NCBI RefSeq assembly: GCF_011044995.1
Contig: NZ_JAAKZW010000003.1
Coordinates: 62,001 to 126,000 of the forward strand
Direction: 5' to 3'
From: Streptomyces mesophilus
GTDB taxonomy: Bacteria > Actinomycetota > Actinomycetes > Streptomycetales > Streptomycetaceae
Length of the DNA stretch: 64,000 bases
Below are positions 50,517 through 60,000 of this stretch, piece after piece. The stretch's first letter is position 1. Each line of letters starts with the position of its first letter. Both the position numbers and the translations under genes were made by a program. Below the pieces are notes generated by a model, which searched no databases, was not told the DNA's origin, and saw only the letters and a program-made list of their open reading frames with translations.

Positions 50517-51479
50517 ATGACGAGTTCCGCGATTGCAGTCTCAGGGCTGCGCAAAGCGTACGGCGACAAAGTCGTGCTGGACGGCATCGACTTCGAGGTC
50601 GCGGCGGGGTCCATCTTCTCCATGCTCGGCCCCAACGGTGCGGGCAAGACGACCACGGTGAACATCCTGACGACGCTGCTGACCGCCGACGCCGGAACGG
50701 TGCGCGTCGCCGGGCACGACGTGGCGAAGGCGACGAAGCAAGTGCGCGCCTCCATCGGTGTGACCGGCCAGTTCGCCGCGGTGGACGATCTGCTGTCCGG
50801 CCGCGAGAACCTGCAGCTGATGGCGGACCTGAAGCGAGTGGGCTCCGGTGACCAGGTCGTCAAGTCCCTCCTCGAACGCTTCGACCTCGAGGAGTCGGCG
50901 GACAAGATGGCCGTCACGTACTCCGGCGGCATGCGCCGCAAACTCGATCTGGCGATGACCCTGGTCGGTGCCCCCAAGATCATCTTCCTGGACGAGCCGA
51001 CGACGGGCCTCGACCCGCGCAGCCGGCGCACCATGTGGGGCATCGTCCGCGACCTGGTGGCCGAGGGCACGACCATTTTCCTCACCACCCAGTACCTGGA
51101 AGAGGCCGACCAGCTCGCCGACCGGATCGTGGTCCTCAACCAGGGCCGCCTCGTGGCCCAGGGCACGGCCGACGAGCTCAAGCGGCAGATCCCCGGCACG
51201 CATGTGCGCCTGCGGTTCGCCGACCCGCAGGAACTCGGCGCGGCCGCGCGCATCCTGCCCGCCGGCACACCCGACGAGGAGGAGCTGGTCCTGCGGGTGC
51301 CCAGCGACGGCCAGTCGAGGTCGCTGCGGGCCCTGCTCGACCGGCTCGACGAACACGCCCTCAACGCACAGGAGTTCTCCGTGCACTCGCCCGACCTCGA
51401 CGACGTGTTCCTCGCGCTGACCGGGGACACCGCCGACGTCGTCGCCCAGCGCACGGACAAGGAGGCGATCGCGCGATGA
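50517..51479 (+). CDS. DrrA-type ABC transporter ATPase
   Basis: A 320-residue ATPase: Walker A GPNGAGKTTT (~36), signature YSGGMRRKLDLAM (~135), Walker B IIFLDEPTTGLDP (~155), H-loop region TTQYLEEAD, and a C-terminal ~100-residue tail of the DrrA family. It powers export of the product with the permease that overlaps its stop (ATGA). It probably gives self-resistance. The ATG at 50517 begins the conserved domain (AIAVSGLRKAYG). Confidence 0.93.
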   Translation: MTSSAIAVSGLRKAYGDKVVLDGIDFEVAAGSIFSMLGPNGAGKTTTVNILTTLLTADAGTVRVAGHDVAKATKQVRASIGVTGQFAAVDDLLSGRENLQLMADLKRVGSGDQVVKSLLERFDLEESADKMAVTYSGGMRRKLDLAMTLVGAPKIIFLDEPTTGLDPRSRRTMWGIVRDLVAEGTTIFLTTQYLEEADQLADRIVVLNQGRLVAQGTADELKRQIPGTHVRLRFADPQELGAAARILPAGTPDEEELVLRVPSDGQSRSLRALLDRLDEHALNAQEFSVHSPDLDDVFLALTGDTADVVAQRTDKEAIAR

Positions 51480-52237
51480 GCACCGCCACGGCACCTCTGG
51501 CCGACTCCGCCATCATGCTGCGCCGCAACATGAAGCACACCTTGCGGAACCCCACCACCGTGTTCAACGCGGTCCTGTTCCCCATCGTGATCATGCTCAT
51601 GTTCGTCAAGGTCTTCGGCGGCGCGTTCAGCGTCGGCGTCGACTACATCGACTACGCGACACCGGGCCTGTTGGTGATGGCCGTCAGCTACGGCCTCGGG
51701 GCCACGGCCACAGCCGTCAACGACGACATGACCAAGGGCATCATCAACCGGTTCAAGACCATGGACGTCTCCCGCGGCTCCGTCCTGACCGGACACGTCG
51801 TGGTGACCACCGTGCGCTGCCTCGCGGCCGAGGCGGCCCTCATCGGCGTCGCCTTCCTCATGGGCTTCGACCCGAAAGCCGGCGCCGTCGACTGGCTCGG
51901 CGCCATCGGGCTGCTCGTCCTGCTCAGCTTCGGCGCGGGCTGGCTCACCGTCGCGATGGGCCTGGCCGCCAAGTCCGTGGAAACAGCCGGGCTCGGCACC
52001 GTACCGCTGATCATGCTGCCGTTCCTGAGCAGCGCGTTCGTGCCCGCGGACTCGATGGGCGCCGGCGTGCGGCAGTTCGCCGAGTACCAGCCCTTCACCC
52101 CCATCATCGAGACGCTGCGCGGCCTGCTCGCCGGCAACGTGTCCGGCGGCGACGCCGTCGTGGCCGTCGCCTGGTGCGTCGGCTTCGCCGTCGTCGGCTA
52201 CGTCTGGGCGGTCTCCACCTTCAAGAAGCGCGCCTGA
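51476..52237 (+). CDS. DrrB-type ABC transporter permease
   Basis: A 253-residue ABC-2 type permease with about six membrane spans (VFNAVLFPIVIMLMFVKVFGG, GLLVMAVSYGLGATA, AIGLLVLLSFGAGWLTVAMGLAA, VPLIMLPFLSSAFVPADSM, and a last one near VVAVAWCVGFAVVGYVWAV) and the family segment YQPFTPIIETLRGLL. It forms the channel for the ATPase to which it is translationally coupled. Confidence 0.93.
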   Translation: MSTATAPLADSAIMLRRNMKHTLRNPTTVFNAVLFPIVIMLMFVKVFGGAFSVGVDYIDYATPGLLVMAVSYGLGATATAVNDDMTKGIINRFKTMDVSRGSVLTGHVVVTTVRCLAAEAALIGVAFLMGFDPKAGAVDWLGAIGLLVLLSFGAGWLTVAMGLAAKSVETAGLGTVPLIMLPFLSSAFVPADSMGAGVRQFAEYQPFTPIIETLRGLLAGNVSGGDAVVAVAWCVGFAVVGYVWAVSTFKKRA

Positions 52238-52567
52238 CCGCTGTCTTGCCACCGAATGTCTTGTCAACGGGACAGCGCAACGCGCACATCCGACGGCGCG
52301 AACCACGGGCAGCAGTTGCAAACCGTGAACTCGACGTATTCCACCCCGCACCGGCGTCAGGCCTGCGGGCGTTGACACCCTCGATACGTCACGGCAGAGA
52401 ATGGAGATGCCAGGGACTTGGCGGCACGGTCGGGACAGAAGTTCTCCGCCGCCCTGAAGTCTCCCGCGTATCAGGCGCGTTGCCGCGCCGAATTCTCTGA
52501 TCCGCGTGATCCGGCCGATTCATTCCTTCCGGTAACGGGCCACCGAAACCTGCAAAGGATCTGACGC
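52238..52567. other. Promoter region of the PhyH oxygenase
   Basis: 330 bp without a supportable gene. It contains palindrome copy 4 near its left edge. The last 100 bp are poorer in GC and end with AAAGGATCTGACGC before the ATG. Confidence 0.5.
52257..52274. promoter_or_regulatory. 18-bp palindrome, copy 4
   Basis: TGTCTTGTCAACGGGACA, matching the cluster consensus at 16 of 18 positions, 20 bp after the permease stop and about 300 bp before the PhyH-type gene. Confidence 0.5.
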
Positions 52568-53497
52568 ATGACCACAGCCGTGAGCGAAAGCGTCCTCGAG
52601 AAGGCAGCGAGGGAATACGCAGAGCAGGGCTTCTCCATCATTCGCAACGTCATACCGAAGGAACTCATCCAGGAGCTGCAGGCGCACGTCGCGTGGCTCA
52701 CGCAGAAGTACCCGGACCTGCGACCCGAGCACTTCCATCACCCGCTGATCCGCAACGACGCCTTCTGGGCCCGCGTCGTCTCCGACCGCCGGCTCGTGGA
52801 CATCGCGGAGTTCTTCCTCGGACCCGACGTGGCCTCGTTCACCGCCCACTACATCTGCAAGCCCCCCTACGACGGGCAGCCGGTGCTCTGGCACCAGGAC
52901 GGCGCGTACTGGCCGCTCAGCCCGATGGACGCGCTCACGGTGTGGCTGGCCGTCGACGAGTCCACCGTCGAGAACGGCTGCCTGCGCATGATCCCCGGCA
53001 GCCACGTGCTGCCGCTGCACACGCCGACCTCCCGCACCGACACCGACAACATGCTGTTCTCCTCCGCACGCGACGAGATCGTGCGCCAGTGGTCCGAGGA
53101 GCGCGGCGTCGTCTGCATCGAACTGCAGCCGGGCGACGTGTCGATCCACCACCCCAACCTGCTGCACTGCTCGGAGCCGAACACCTCCGCCAGGCGCCGC
53201 TGCGGCCTCGACATGGGCTACATCTCCACGGCCACCCGTATCCACGGCGACCGCGTCTACCTGGACCCGCTCCTGGTACGCGGATCCGACCGGAGCGGCG
53301 TCAACACCTACCGGCCGTTCCCGGCCTACCAGGAGGGCGAGACGATCCCGTTCGCCGGCCAGGACGAGTGGGACGACCGTGTCACCCAGCTGAACGCGGC
53401 CCTGCCGTCGAGCGCTACGGCAGCGCCCGCCGAGAGCCCGATCGAGAGCACCCGGCACATGATGGACCGGCTGCGCGAAGGCACCACGACCCGCTGA
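52568..53497 (+). CDS. Phytanoyl-CoA dioxygenase-family Fe(II)/2OG oxygenase
   Basis: A 309-residue oxygenase of the PhyH family. The iron ligands are visible: WHQDGAYW (His-x-Asp, about residue 109-111) and the distal His in LLHCSEPN (about residue 200), followed by the 2-oxoglutarate Arg in SARRRC. Such enzymes hydroxylate free or carrier-bound amino acids or lipids. In this context it is a candidate for beta-hydroxylation of a residue of the peptide. It stands as a single gene with its own promoter and ends at a strong hairpin shared with the convergent oxygenase gene. Confidence 0.9.
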   Translation: MTTAVSESVLEKAAREYAEQGFSIIRNVIPKELIQELQAHVAWLTQKYPDLRPEHFHHPLIRNDAFWARVVSDRRLVDIAEFFLGPDVASFTAHYICKPPYDGQPVLWHQDGAYWPLSPMDALTVWLAVDESTVENGCLRMIPGSHVLPLHTPTSRTDTDNMLFSSARDEIVRQWSEERGVVCIELQPGDVSIHHPNLLHCSEPNTSARRRCGLDMGYISTATRIHGDRVYLDPLLVRGSDRSGVNTYRPFPAYQEGETIPFAGQDEWDDRVTQLNAALPSSATAAPAESPIESTRHMMDRLREGTTTR

Positions 53498-53507
53498 CAC
53501 CACGCAC

Positions 53508-53552
53508 ACCGCCGAGGGGCGGCGCACCTCAGGTGCGCCGCCCCTCGGCGGT
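53508..53552. terminator. Bidirectional hairpin between the two oxygenase genes
   Basis: Arms of 22 bp (ACCGCCGAGGGGCGGCGCAC onward) are exact complements around a single central C at 53530, so the real hairpin has a ~20-bp stem with a small loop. It lies between the convergent genes ending at 53497 and 53570 and can serve both. Confidence 0.8.
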
Positions 53553-53569
53553 CTTCGCGGCAGACGGTG

Positions 53570-54406
53570 CTACCAGACGAAGGCCTCGTCCTCGGCCCGC
53601 TTCTCGATGCAGTACGTACGGAACGCCTGCGCCTTGGCGACCAGGTCCTCGTCCCCGGAGCGCCGCGCGGCCTGGATGTACCAGTCGAACGCCGCGGTGG
53701 CGTGCGCCTTGCGCTCGAAGTGAAGCTCGGCGAAGGGGCGGAAGCGCGCGTGCAGATTCTGCGCCGTGAACGTCTCACCGGAGGCGATGAGCTCCTCCAG
53801 CTCCGCGTCGCTGGGCGCCGGCGGCTCCACGACGCGCACCTGACGGGTCGCGGGAATCGTGCCGCTGATCTCCAGCGGCACGTCCTCGTCGGTGAAGTCG
53901 AGGCACAGGGACAGGCGCGCCTGTGTGCTGGTGCTGCGCGCCGAGTGCGGATCGGTCGAGTGGATCTTCCACACCTCGCCGCGGCGGATGTGGTACAGCG
54001 TGTCGTTCTCCGAGTGCAGGGACTCCTCGCTGGTGCGCAGCGGCACCTGCACCCGCAGACCGGGCTTCGCCCACTCCAGGAAGTCCACGTGCGGGGCGAT
54101 GATCCCTTCGCGCAGCGCGAAGATACGCACCCACTGCAGCCGCTCCAGGGGGAAGTGCGTGGTCACCAGGGTCATGATGTTCGGCAGCTGCTCGCCCAGT
54201 TCGGTGAGCGCCAGCGTGCCCTCGTGCGGGCGGAACGTGACGTCGGACTCGGCGCCGCTGGCGTTGGCCAGCACGTGCGACGACCATGAGCCGAAGGTGA
54301 AGACGTCGTACTGGCCGCCGTATTCGTGGCGGTCCACGAGGGCCAGCTCCTCGTCCAGGTCGTACGAGTCGATGGGCAGTACCGCAAGTCGCTGAGACTT
54401 GAGCAT
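53570..54406 (-). CDS. Proline 3-hydroxylase-like Fe(II)/2OG oxygenase
   Basis: A 278-residue protein of the Asp/Asn beta-hydroxylase superfamily, close in length and layout to L-proline cis-3-hydroxylase: HVDFLEW (His-x-Asp), HSENDTLYHIRRGEVWKIHSTDPHSARS with the distal His, RLSLCLDF with the 2OG Arg, and a C-terminal helical part FDWYIQAARRSGDEDLVAKAQAFRTYCIEKR that mirrors the proline enzyme. The likely substrate is a cyclic imino acid; here that could be Pro or Piz (hydroxy-Piz residues are known in nature). The ATG at 54406 has GGAGG eight bases upstream. Divergent from the PCP-P450 operon, with two palindromes between. Confidence 0.87.
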   Translation of the reverse strand: MLKSQRLAVLPIDSYDLDEELALVDRHEYGGQYDVFTFGSWSSHVLANASGAESDVTFRPHEGTLALTELGEQLPNIMTLVTTHFPLERLQWVRIFALREGIIAPHVDFLEWAKPGLRVQVPLRTSEESLHSENDTLYHIRRGEVWKIHSTDPHSARSTSTQARLSLCLDFTDEDVPLEISGTIPATRQVRVVEPPAPSDAELEELIASGETFTAQNLHARFRPFAELHFERKAHATAAFDWYIQAARRSGDEDLVAKAQAFRTYCIEKRAEDEAFVW

Positions 54407-54505
54407 GGAATTCCCCTCCACCACAGGATCTTCTGACACACCGAAAACCGCTGGGAGTTACTCCCGGCCGGCCGCCCCGACCGTACCGTCGCAGGCGCCA
54501 AAGGC

Positions 54506-54523
54506 TGTCCCGTCGGCGGGACA
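54506..54523. promoter_or_regulatory. 18-bp palindrome, copy 5
   Basis: TGTCCCGTCGGCGGGACA, one mismatch from perfect symmetry, in the 304-bp divergent spacer 54407-54710, which has no gene. An extra half-site TGTCCGGCA follows at about 54530. Confidence 0.6.
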
Positions 54524-54646
54524 AAGGCTGTCCGGCAGGGGGTGCGTGACGTCTTTGCTTGCCCGGCCTTTTCCGTGGCATCTACGTTGGCGTCGCGACG
54601 GCCCCGAGCCTCGATTCCATCAGTACCCCGGGTCAATTCACGGATA

Positions 54647-54664
54647 TGTCCCGCCGACGGGACG
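54647..54664. promoter_or_regulatory. 18-bp palindrome, copy 6
   Basis: TGTCCCGCCGACGGGACG, 141 bp to the right of copy 5 and about 47 bp before the PCP start. The two copies in one divergent spacer suit separate control of the leftward and rightward genes. Confidence 0.6.
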
Positions 54665-54710
54665 GCATGTGCGGAATTTCCCGTCAGGCAGAGGAAGGGA
54701 AAGGCTGAAA

Positions 54711-54974
54711 ATGGAACGACAGGTCACGGCATCGAGTGCGCAGGCATCGCTCGTCGACGAAGTGGCCCAGCTGTGGGCCGAGTTCTTCACCGGCCGCGAA
54801 GTGGGCCCCGAAGACGACTTCTTCGCGCTGGGCGGCAACTCAATGACCGGAATCAAGATCATCGACCGGGTGGCCGAGGACTACGGAGTCCAGCTGTCCG
54901 TGCGCGACTTCTACCTGGCCCAGACCCCGAGCCGGGTCGCCGAACTGATCGAGCAGGGGCGGTCGGCGACGTGA
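54711..54974 (+). CDS. Free-standing peptidyl carrier protein
   Basis: An 87-residue carrier: [17 protein letters not shown] with the phosphopantetheine Ser in GGNS. It overlaps the P450 gene by four bases (GTGA). A PCP paired this way with a P450 is the known arrangement for carrier-bound amino acid beta-hydroxylation (e.g. NikP1/NikQ-type pathways). No A domain is attached; the free A domain at 25785 could load it. First gene of an operon that runs P450, thioesterase, PKS. Confidence 0.92.
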   Translation: MERQVTASSAQASLVDEVAQLWAEFFTGREVGPEDDFFALGGNSMTGIKIIDRVAEDYGVQLSVRDFYLAQTPSRVAELIEQGRSAT

Positions 54975-56221
54975 GGCTGACGCCGGGGCCCGCGGGCGAT
55001 GTCGACCTCGACACGGTCAACCTCTTCGATCTGGACCTGTACACGTCGGGTGATCCGCACCGGATCTGGGACGTCATGCGGGACAAGGCGCCCGTGCACC
55101 ACCAAGTGCTCCCCGACGGACGGGAGTTCTGGTCGGTGACCCGCTACGAGGACGTGTGCCGGGTGCTCGGCGACCACCGCGAGTTCACGTCGGAGCGCGG
55201 CACGGTCCCCACCCACCTCGGGACCGACGACGAGGCGGCCGGCGTGCTGATGACGTCCACCGACCCGCCGCGGCACACCGAGGTTCGCCGGCCGCTCGGC
55301 TCCAAGCTCACCGCTCGCGCGGTGCGGTCGTGGGAGGACTCGATCCGCGCGACGATCGTGCGCTTCCTCGAGCCGGCCCTCGACGGGGAGCCCTACGACC
55401 TCGCGGAGCGGGCCCTGCTGCTGCCCGCGATGGTCACCGGGCCGTTGCTCGGCATCCCGGCCAAGGACTGGGAGGAGCTCGTCCAGCTCACCGCGATGGT
55501 GACGGCCCCCACGGACCGGCACTTCCTGGTCGGCCACGAGGCGGCGACGCTGGCCATCTCCCACCACGAACTGGTCAACTACGTACGGGACTGGGCGAGA
55601 TCGCGCCGGGCCACGGGCGGCGAGGACGACAGCCTGCTGCACCACCTCATGAGCGTGCGGCCAGGCGGCGAGCCGCTGACCGACGAGGAGATCGCCCTCG
55701 ACGGCTACAGCATCCTGCTCGGCGCCAACGTGACGACCCCGCATACCGTTTCGGGCACCGTACAGGCGCTGATCGAGCGGCCCGAGCAGTTCGAAAAGGC
55801 CCAGGCCGACCACTCGCTGATACCGAACCTGGTCGAGGAAGGGCTGCGCTGGACGTCGGCCGCCTGCAATTTCATGCGGTACGCGGTGGACGACGTCGAG
55901 CTCGACGGGGGAGTGATCCCGGCCCGCGGCGCCGTCGTCGCATGGATCGGATCGGCCAACCGCGACGCCGCCCAGTTCGCCGATCCGCACACGTTCGACA
56001 TCACCCGGCCCAACGCCAAACGCCAGGTGGCGTTCGGCTACGGACCGCACTTCTGCATCGGCGCGCCCCTGGCCCGGATGACCCTGCGGATCTTCTTCGA
56101 GGAACTGCTCCAGCGGTTCGGCTCGCTCGAACTGGCCGGTGATCCCGAGCACTTGCGCTCGTACTTCATCGCCGGGATGACCCATCTGCCCATCGTCGCC
56201 CAGGAACGGCGGACGCCATGA
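54971..56221 (+). CDS. Cytochrome P450 (probable PCP-bound amino acid hydroxylase)
   Basis: A 416-residue bacterial P450: haem loop FGYGPHFCIGAPLAR, ExxR in EEGLRW, I-helix LLGANVTTPHTVSG in which the usual Gly-x-Asp-Thr is A-N-V-T-T. The start is GTG at 54971 inside the PCP stop; the next gene starts inside its own stop (ATGA). Tight coupling to a carrier and a thioesterase argues for beta-hydroxylation of an aminoacyl-PCP, as in 3-hydroxyleucine or beta-hydroxyaromatic supply. It could instead be a late tailoring enzyme. Confidence 0.9.
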   Translation: MRLTPGPAGDVDLDTVNLFDLDLYTSGDPHRIWDVMRDKAPVHHQVLPDGREFWSVTRYEDVCRVLGDHREFTSERGTVPTHLGTDDEAAGVLMTSTDPPRHTEVRRPLGSKLTARAVRSWEDSIRATIVRFLEPALDGEPYDLAERALLLPAMVTGPLLGIPAKDWEELVQLTAMVTAPTDRHFLVGHEAATLAISHHELVNYVRDWARSRRATGGEDDSLLHHLMSVRPGGEPLTDEEIALDGYSILLGANVTTPHTVSGTVQALIERPEQFEKAQADHSLIPNLVEEGLRWTSAACNFMRYAVDDVELDGGVIPARGAVVAWIGSANRDAAQFADPHTFDITRPNAKRQVAFGYGPHFCIGAPLARMTLRIFFEELLQRFGSLELAGDPEHLRSYFIAGMTHLPIVAQERRTP

Positions 56222-56952
56222 CCACCGGTACCACCACCACGTCACCGTGGTTCGTGCGCCCACCGGGCACCGACCACCCGGCCCGCATGTTCTGCTTCCC
56301 CTTCTCCGGCGCGGGCGCCTCGGCGTTCAGCGCCTGGCCGGCCGACCTCGACGGGATCGAGATCTGCCCGGTGCAGTTCCCCGGCCGGGAGAACCGGCTC
56401 GGCCACCCGCATTACGGCACGTACGAGCATCTCGCCGACGCGCTCGTCGAACCGCTCACTCCGTGGCTGGACCGCCCCTACGCGTTCTTCGCGCACTGCG
56501 CGGGCGCGGTGCCCGCGTACGAGACCGTGCTCCGTCTCGCCGCACGGGGACTGCCGACGCCCGAGGTCCTGTTCGTGTCCGGGCAGCCCGCCCCGCACGA
56601 CGCGGCCCGCGACCGGATGCTCTCCATGAGCGAGCCCGAACTGCGCGCCGAGGTCCGCTCCTTCGTGCGCAGCCGGGGCGTCGAACCGCGCCCCGACATG
56701 CTCGACCTGGGTGTCATGGTGCTGCTGCGCGACACCGCGGCCGCGAGCGCCTACCGGCGGACCGAACCCGCCACGGTGGACTGTCCCGTCGTCGTCCTGC
56801 ACTGGCGCGAGGACACGGACGTGGACCTCGAGGACCTGTACGGGTGGCGCAGCTATGCGGACTCGGTCGAGTTCCGGGTCCTGAACGGCGGCCATTACGA
56901 CTTCATGGACGCGCCCGGAGAGCTACGGGAGCTGATCACCGGCTGGCGTTGA
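56218..56952 (+). CDS. Type II thioesterase-like protein with Cys nucleophile
   Basis: A 244-residue alpha/beta hydrolase: FCFPFSGAGASAFSAWP, VQFPGRENRLGHPHYGTYEHLADAL, LHWREDTDV acid, GGHYDFMD histidine. The nucleophile elbow reads FAHCAGAVPAYE, i.e. A-H-C-A-G instead of G-H-S-x-G, so Cys replaces Ser. Ser-type editing thioesterases at 12467, 23517 and 49570 keep GHS. Cys-type relatives such as SyrC and CmaE shuttle aminoacyl groups between carrier proteins. Coupled to PCP and P450 here, this protein may move the hydroxylated amino acid to the assembly line, or hydrolyse it off. Confidence 0.85.
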   Translation: MTTGTTTTSPWFVRPPGTDHPARMFCFPFSGAGASAFSAWPADLDGIEICPVQFPGRENRLGHPHYGTYEHLADALVEPLTPWLDRPYAFFAHCAGAVPAYETVLRLAARGLPTPEVLFVSGQPAPHDAARDRMLSMSEPELRAEVRSFVRSRGVEPRPDMLDLGVMVLLRDTAAASAYRRTEPATVDCPVVVLHWREDTDVDLEDLYGWRSYADSVEFRVLNGGHYDFMDAPGELRELITGWR

Positions 56953-57071
56953 GCTCGGCGCGGATCGCACCTCGAACCTTGCCTGTCACACCTGCTGCAC
57001 CTGCCGCGTGGCGCGCCCGTCGCCCTTCGCCTGTACGAGCCGTGGACCGAAGAAGACCGGAAGGAAGAGCC

Positions 57072-60000
57072 ATGAGTGGCGCAGCCGCCGATATTGCCGT
57101 GGTCGGGATGTCGTGCCGCTTTCCCGGTGTGCACGACCCGGACGGCTTCTGGCGTCTGCTGCGCGACGGGAAGTCGACCATCGGCACTTTCCCCGGGCAG
57201 CGGGCCGACGACGCCGACTCCCGGTACGCCGCGCATCCGGACGCGGCCACGCTCGGCTCGGGCTCGTTCTTCGACTCCGTCGACCTCTTCGACGAGGGGT
57301 TCTTCGGCATCGGTGCCGCGGAAGCGGCCGCCATGGACCCGGTGCAGCGGTTAGGACTCGAACTCGCCTGGGAGGCCGTCGAGAACGCACGCATCGCGGC
57401 GGGCGTCCTCGCGGGCCGCGAGGTCGACGTGGTGGTCGGCGCGGCCGCCTCCGGCTACGACCTGTTGCGCAAGCTGTCCGGCAGCGACCAGGACGACCAC
57501 TACGCCGCGCTCGGCTCCAGCGGCGCGCTGATCGCGAACCGCATCTCGCACTTCCTCGACGTGCGCGGAATGAGCTTCAGCGCGGACTCGGGCCAGTCGT
57601 CCTCCCTCGTCTCATTGGCGCTGACCTGCGAGCGGATCCGGTCCGGCGCCGTCGACCTGGCGCTCGCCGGCGGTGTGCAACTGGTCGTCGACCCGGAGGC
57701 CGGGGCGGGTCTGGCGAATCTGGGCGCGCTGTCGCCCGACGGCCGCTGCTACCCGTTCGACGCACGGGCCAACGGCTTCACCCGGGGCGAGGGCGGGGCG
57801 TTCGTCCTGCTGAAGCGGGCCGATCTCGCGCTCGCCGACGGCGACCACATCCACGCGCTGATCCGCGGCTGGGGCGTGGCAAGCGCCGGCGCGAGCGCAC
57901 GGATGCCGGACCCCAGCCCCACCGGACAGGCCGCCGCCGTACGGTCCGCCCTGCGCAGCGCCGGCATCGACTTCGACGAGGTCGACTACGTGGAGGCCCA
58001 CGGCACCGGCACCCGGCTCGGCGACCCGGCCGAACTGTCGGGCCTGCGCCGGGTGTTCGGCCCCTCGGGCCGCACCCGCCCGCTGGCCGTCGGCTCGGTG
58101 AAGGCGAACGTCGGACATCTGGAGCCGGCCGCGGGCCTCGTCGGCTTCCTCAAGACCGTGCTCTGCGTGGAGCATGGCGAGCTCGTCCCCACCCCTGGCT
58201 TCACCACCGCCAACCCCGCCGTCGAGGACTTCCCGCGCGACTTCGAGGTCCTGCGCGCCACGCGCCCCTGGCCGGGCACCGCGCAGCGGCCGCGCCGGGC
58301 CGGGGTGTCGTCCATCGGCATGGGCGGCACCAATGCGCACGTCATCCTGGAACAGGCACCGACGCCGTACGAGACCCCGCACGACGCGGCTGATGACGCC
58401 ACCGCCAGGCCGGACGCCCCCGTCGCATGGGTCCTGTCCGCGCGCTCGGAAGGCGCCCTGCGCGCACAGGCGTCGCGCCTGCGCGACCGGGTGGCCGCAG
58501 ACGGATCCCTCTCGCAGGCCGACGTGGCGCATTCGCTGGTCACTACACGAACGGCCTTCGAGCACCGCGCCGTTGTCGTCGCCGACGACCGCGAAGAAGC
58601 CCTCGCGGGCCTGACGGACCTGGCCGCCGGCGACACCGGGACCCGCGTGCTCCGCGGCACGGCCACCGCACCCGCGGGCCCGGTCGTCCTCGTCTTCCCC
58701 GGCCAGGGCTCGCAGTGGGCCGGCATGGGCCGGCAGCTGTACGCGCAGTCGGAGGTCTTCGCCCGCTCGATCGACGCGTGCTCGCGCGCTCTCGAACCCT
58801 GGCAGGACTGGTCGCTCGTGGACCTGGTGACCGGCGCCGCATCGGCCCCGACGCTGGAGGACGGCGACAACGTCGTCCAGCCCGCGCTGTTCTCGATGAT
58901 GGTGTCCCTGGCGCACCTGTGGCGCTCGCTCGGTGTGGTGCCCGACGCGGTGGTGGGCCACTCGCAGGGCGAGATCGCCGCGGCCTGCGTGGCCGGTGCG
59001 CTGAGCCTCGAGGACGCCGCACGTGTCGTCGCACTGCGCAGTCAGGCCCTGGCGCCGCTGGTCGGCGAGGGTGGGATGAGCGCCGTGGGCGCGTCGCAGC
59101 AGTGGGTCGAGGAGCGCCTGGTGCGCTGGGCGGGCCGGCTCTCGGTGGCGGTGGCCAACGGACCCGCCTCCGTGGTGATCTCCGGAGACCCGGGGGCCCT
59201 CGACGAGTTCGAGGCCGCGGCGCACGGCGAGGGGATCCGCGCGCGCCGCCTGAAGGTCGACTACGCGTCCCACTCCCACCACGTGGAACGCGTCCGCGAC
59301 CAGGTGCTGCGGGCCGCCGAAGGGATCGCGCCCCGGTCGGCCGAGGTGGAGTTCCACTCCACGGTCACCGCAGCCCTGTTGGACACCCGCGCTCTCGACG
59401 CCTCCTACTGGTACTCCAATCTGCGCTCGACCGTTCGCTTCGGCGAGGTCATCGAACACCTCATGCGCGAACGCGGCGGCGTGTACGTCGAGGTGAGCCC
59501 GCACCCCATCCTCCAGATCGGCATGGAGGAGGCCGCCGACGCGCTGACCACCCCGCCCGCCGTCGTCTCCACCCTCAACCGGCAGGACGGGGGACTGGGG
59601 ACGGTCCTGAGGTCGCTCGGCTCACTGCACGTACACGGGGTGCCGGTGGACTGGCACGCAGCGAACACCGCGACGGCCCCGAACACCGCGACGGCCCCGA
59701 ACACCGAGCGGCGGCGCCGGATCGCCCTGCCGACCTACCCGTTCCAGCGCCGGCGCCACTGGCTCAAGGCGTCCGCGAGCTCCGGCGCCGCGCACGACGC
59801 GGCCGGGCAGCCCGGCACGGCCGGTGTCCGCGCCGCGGACCTCGACTCGGCGCAGGCGGTGCGCGCGCTGGTCTGCGCCGAGACGGCGGCACTCCTCGCG
59901 ACCAGGGGCGCCGCGCTGAGCGGTGCGCAGATCCAGGCCCGGGCCGCGGAGACCTTCAAGTCCCTCGGCTTCGACTCCTCGATGGCCATCGACCTGCGCA

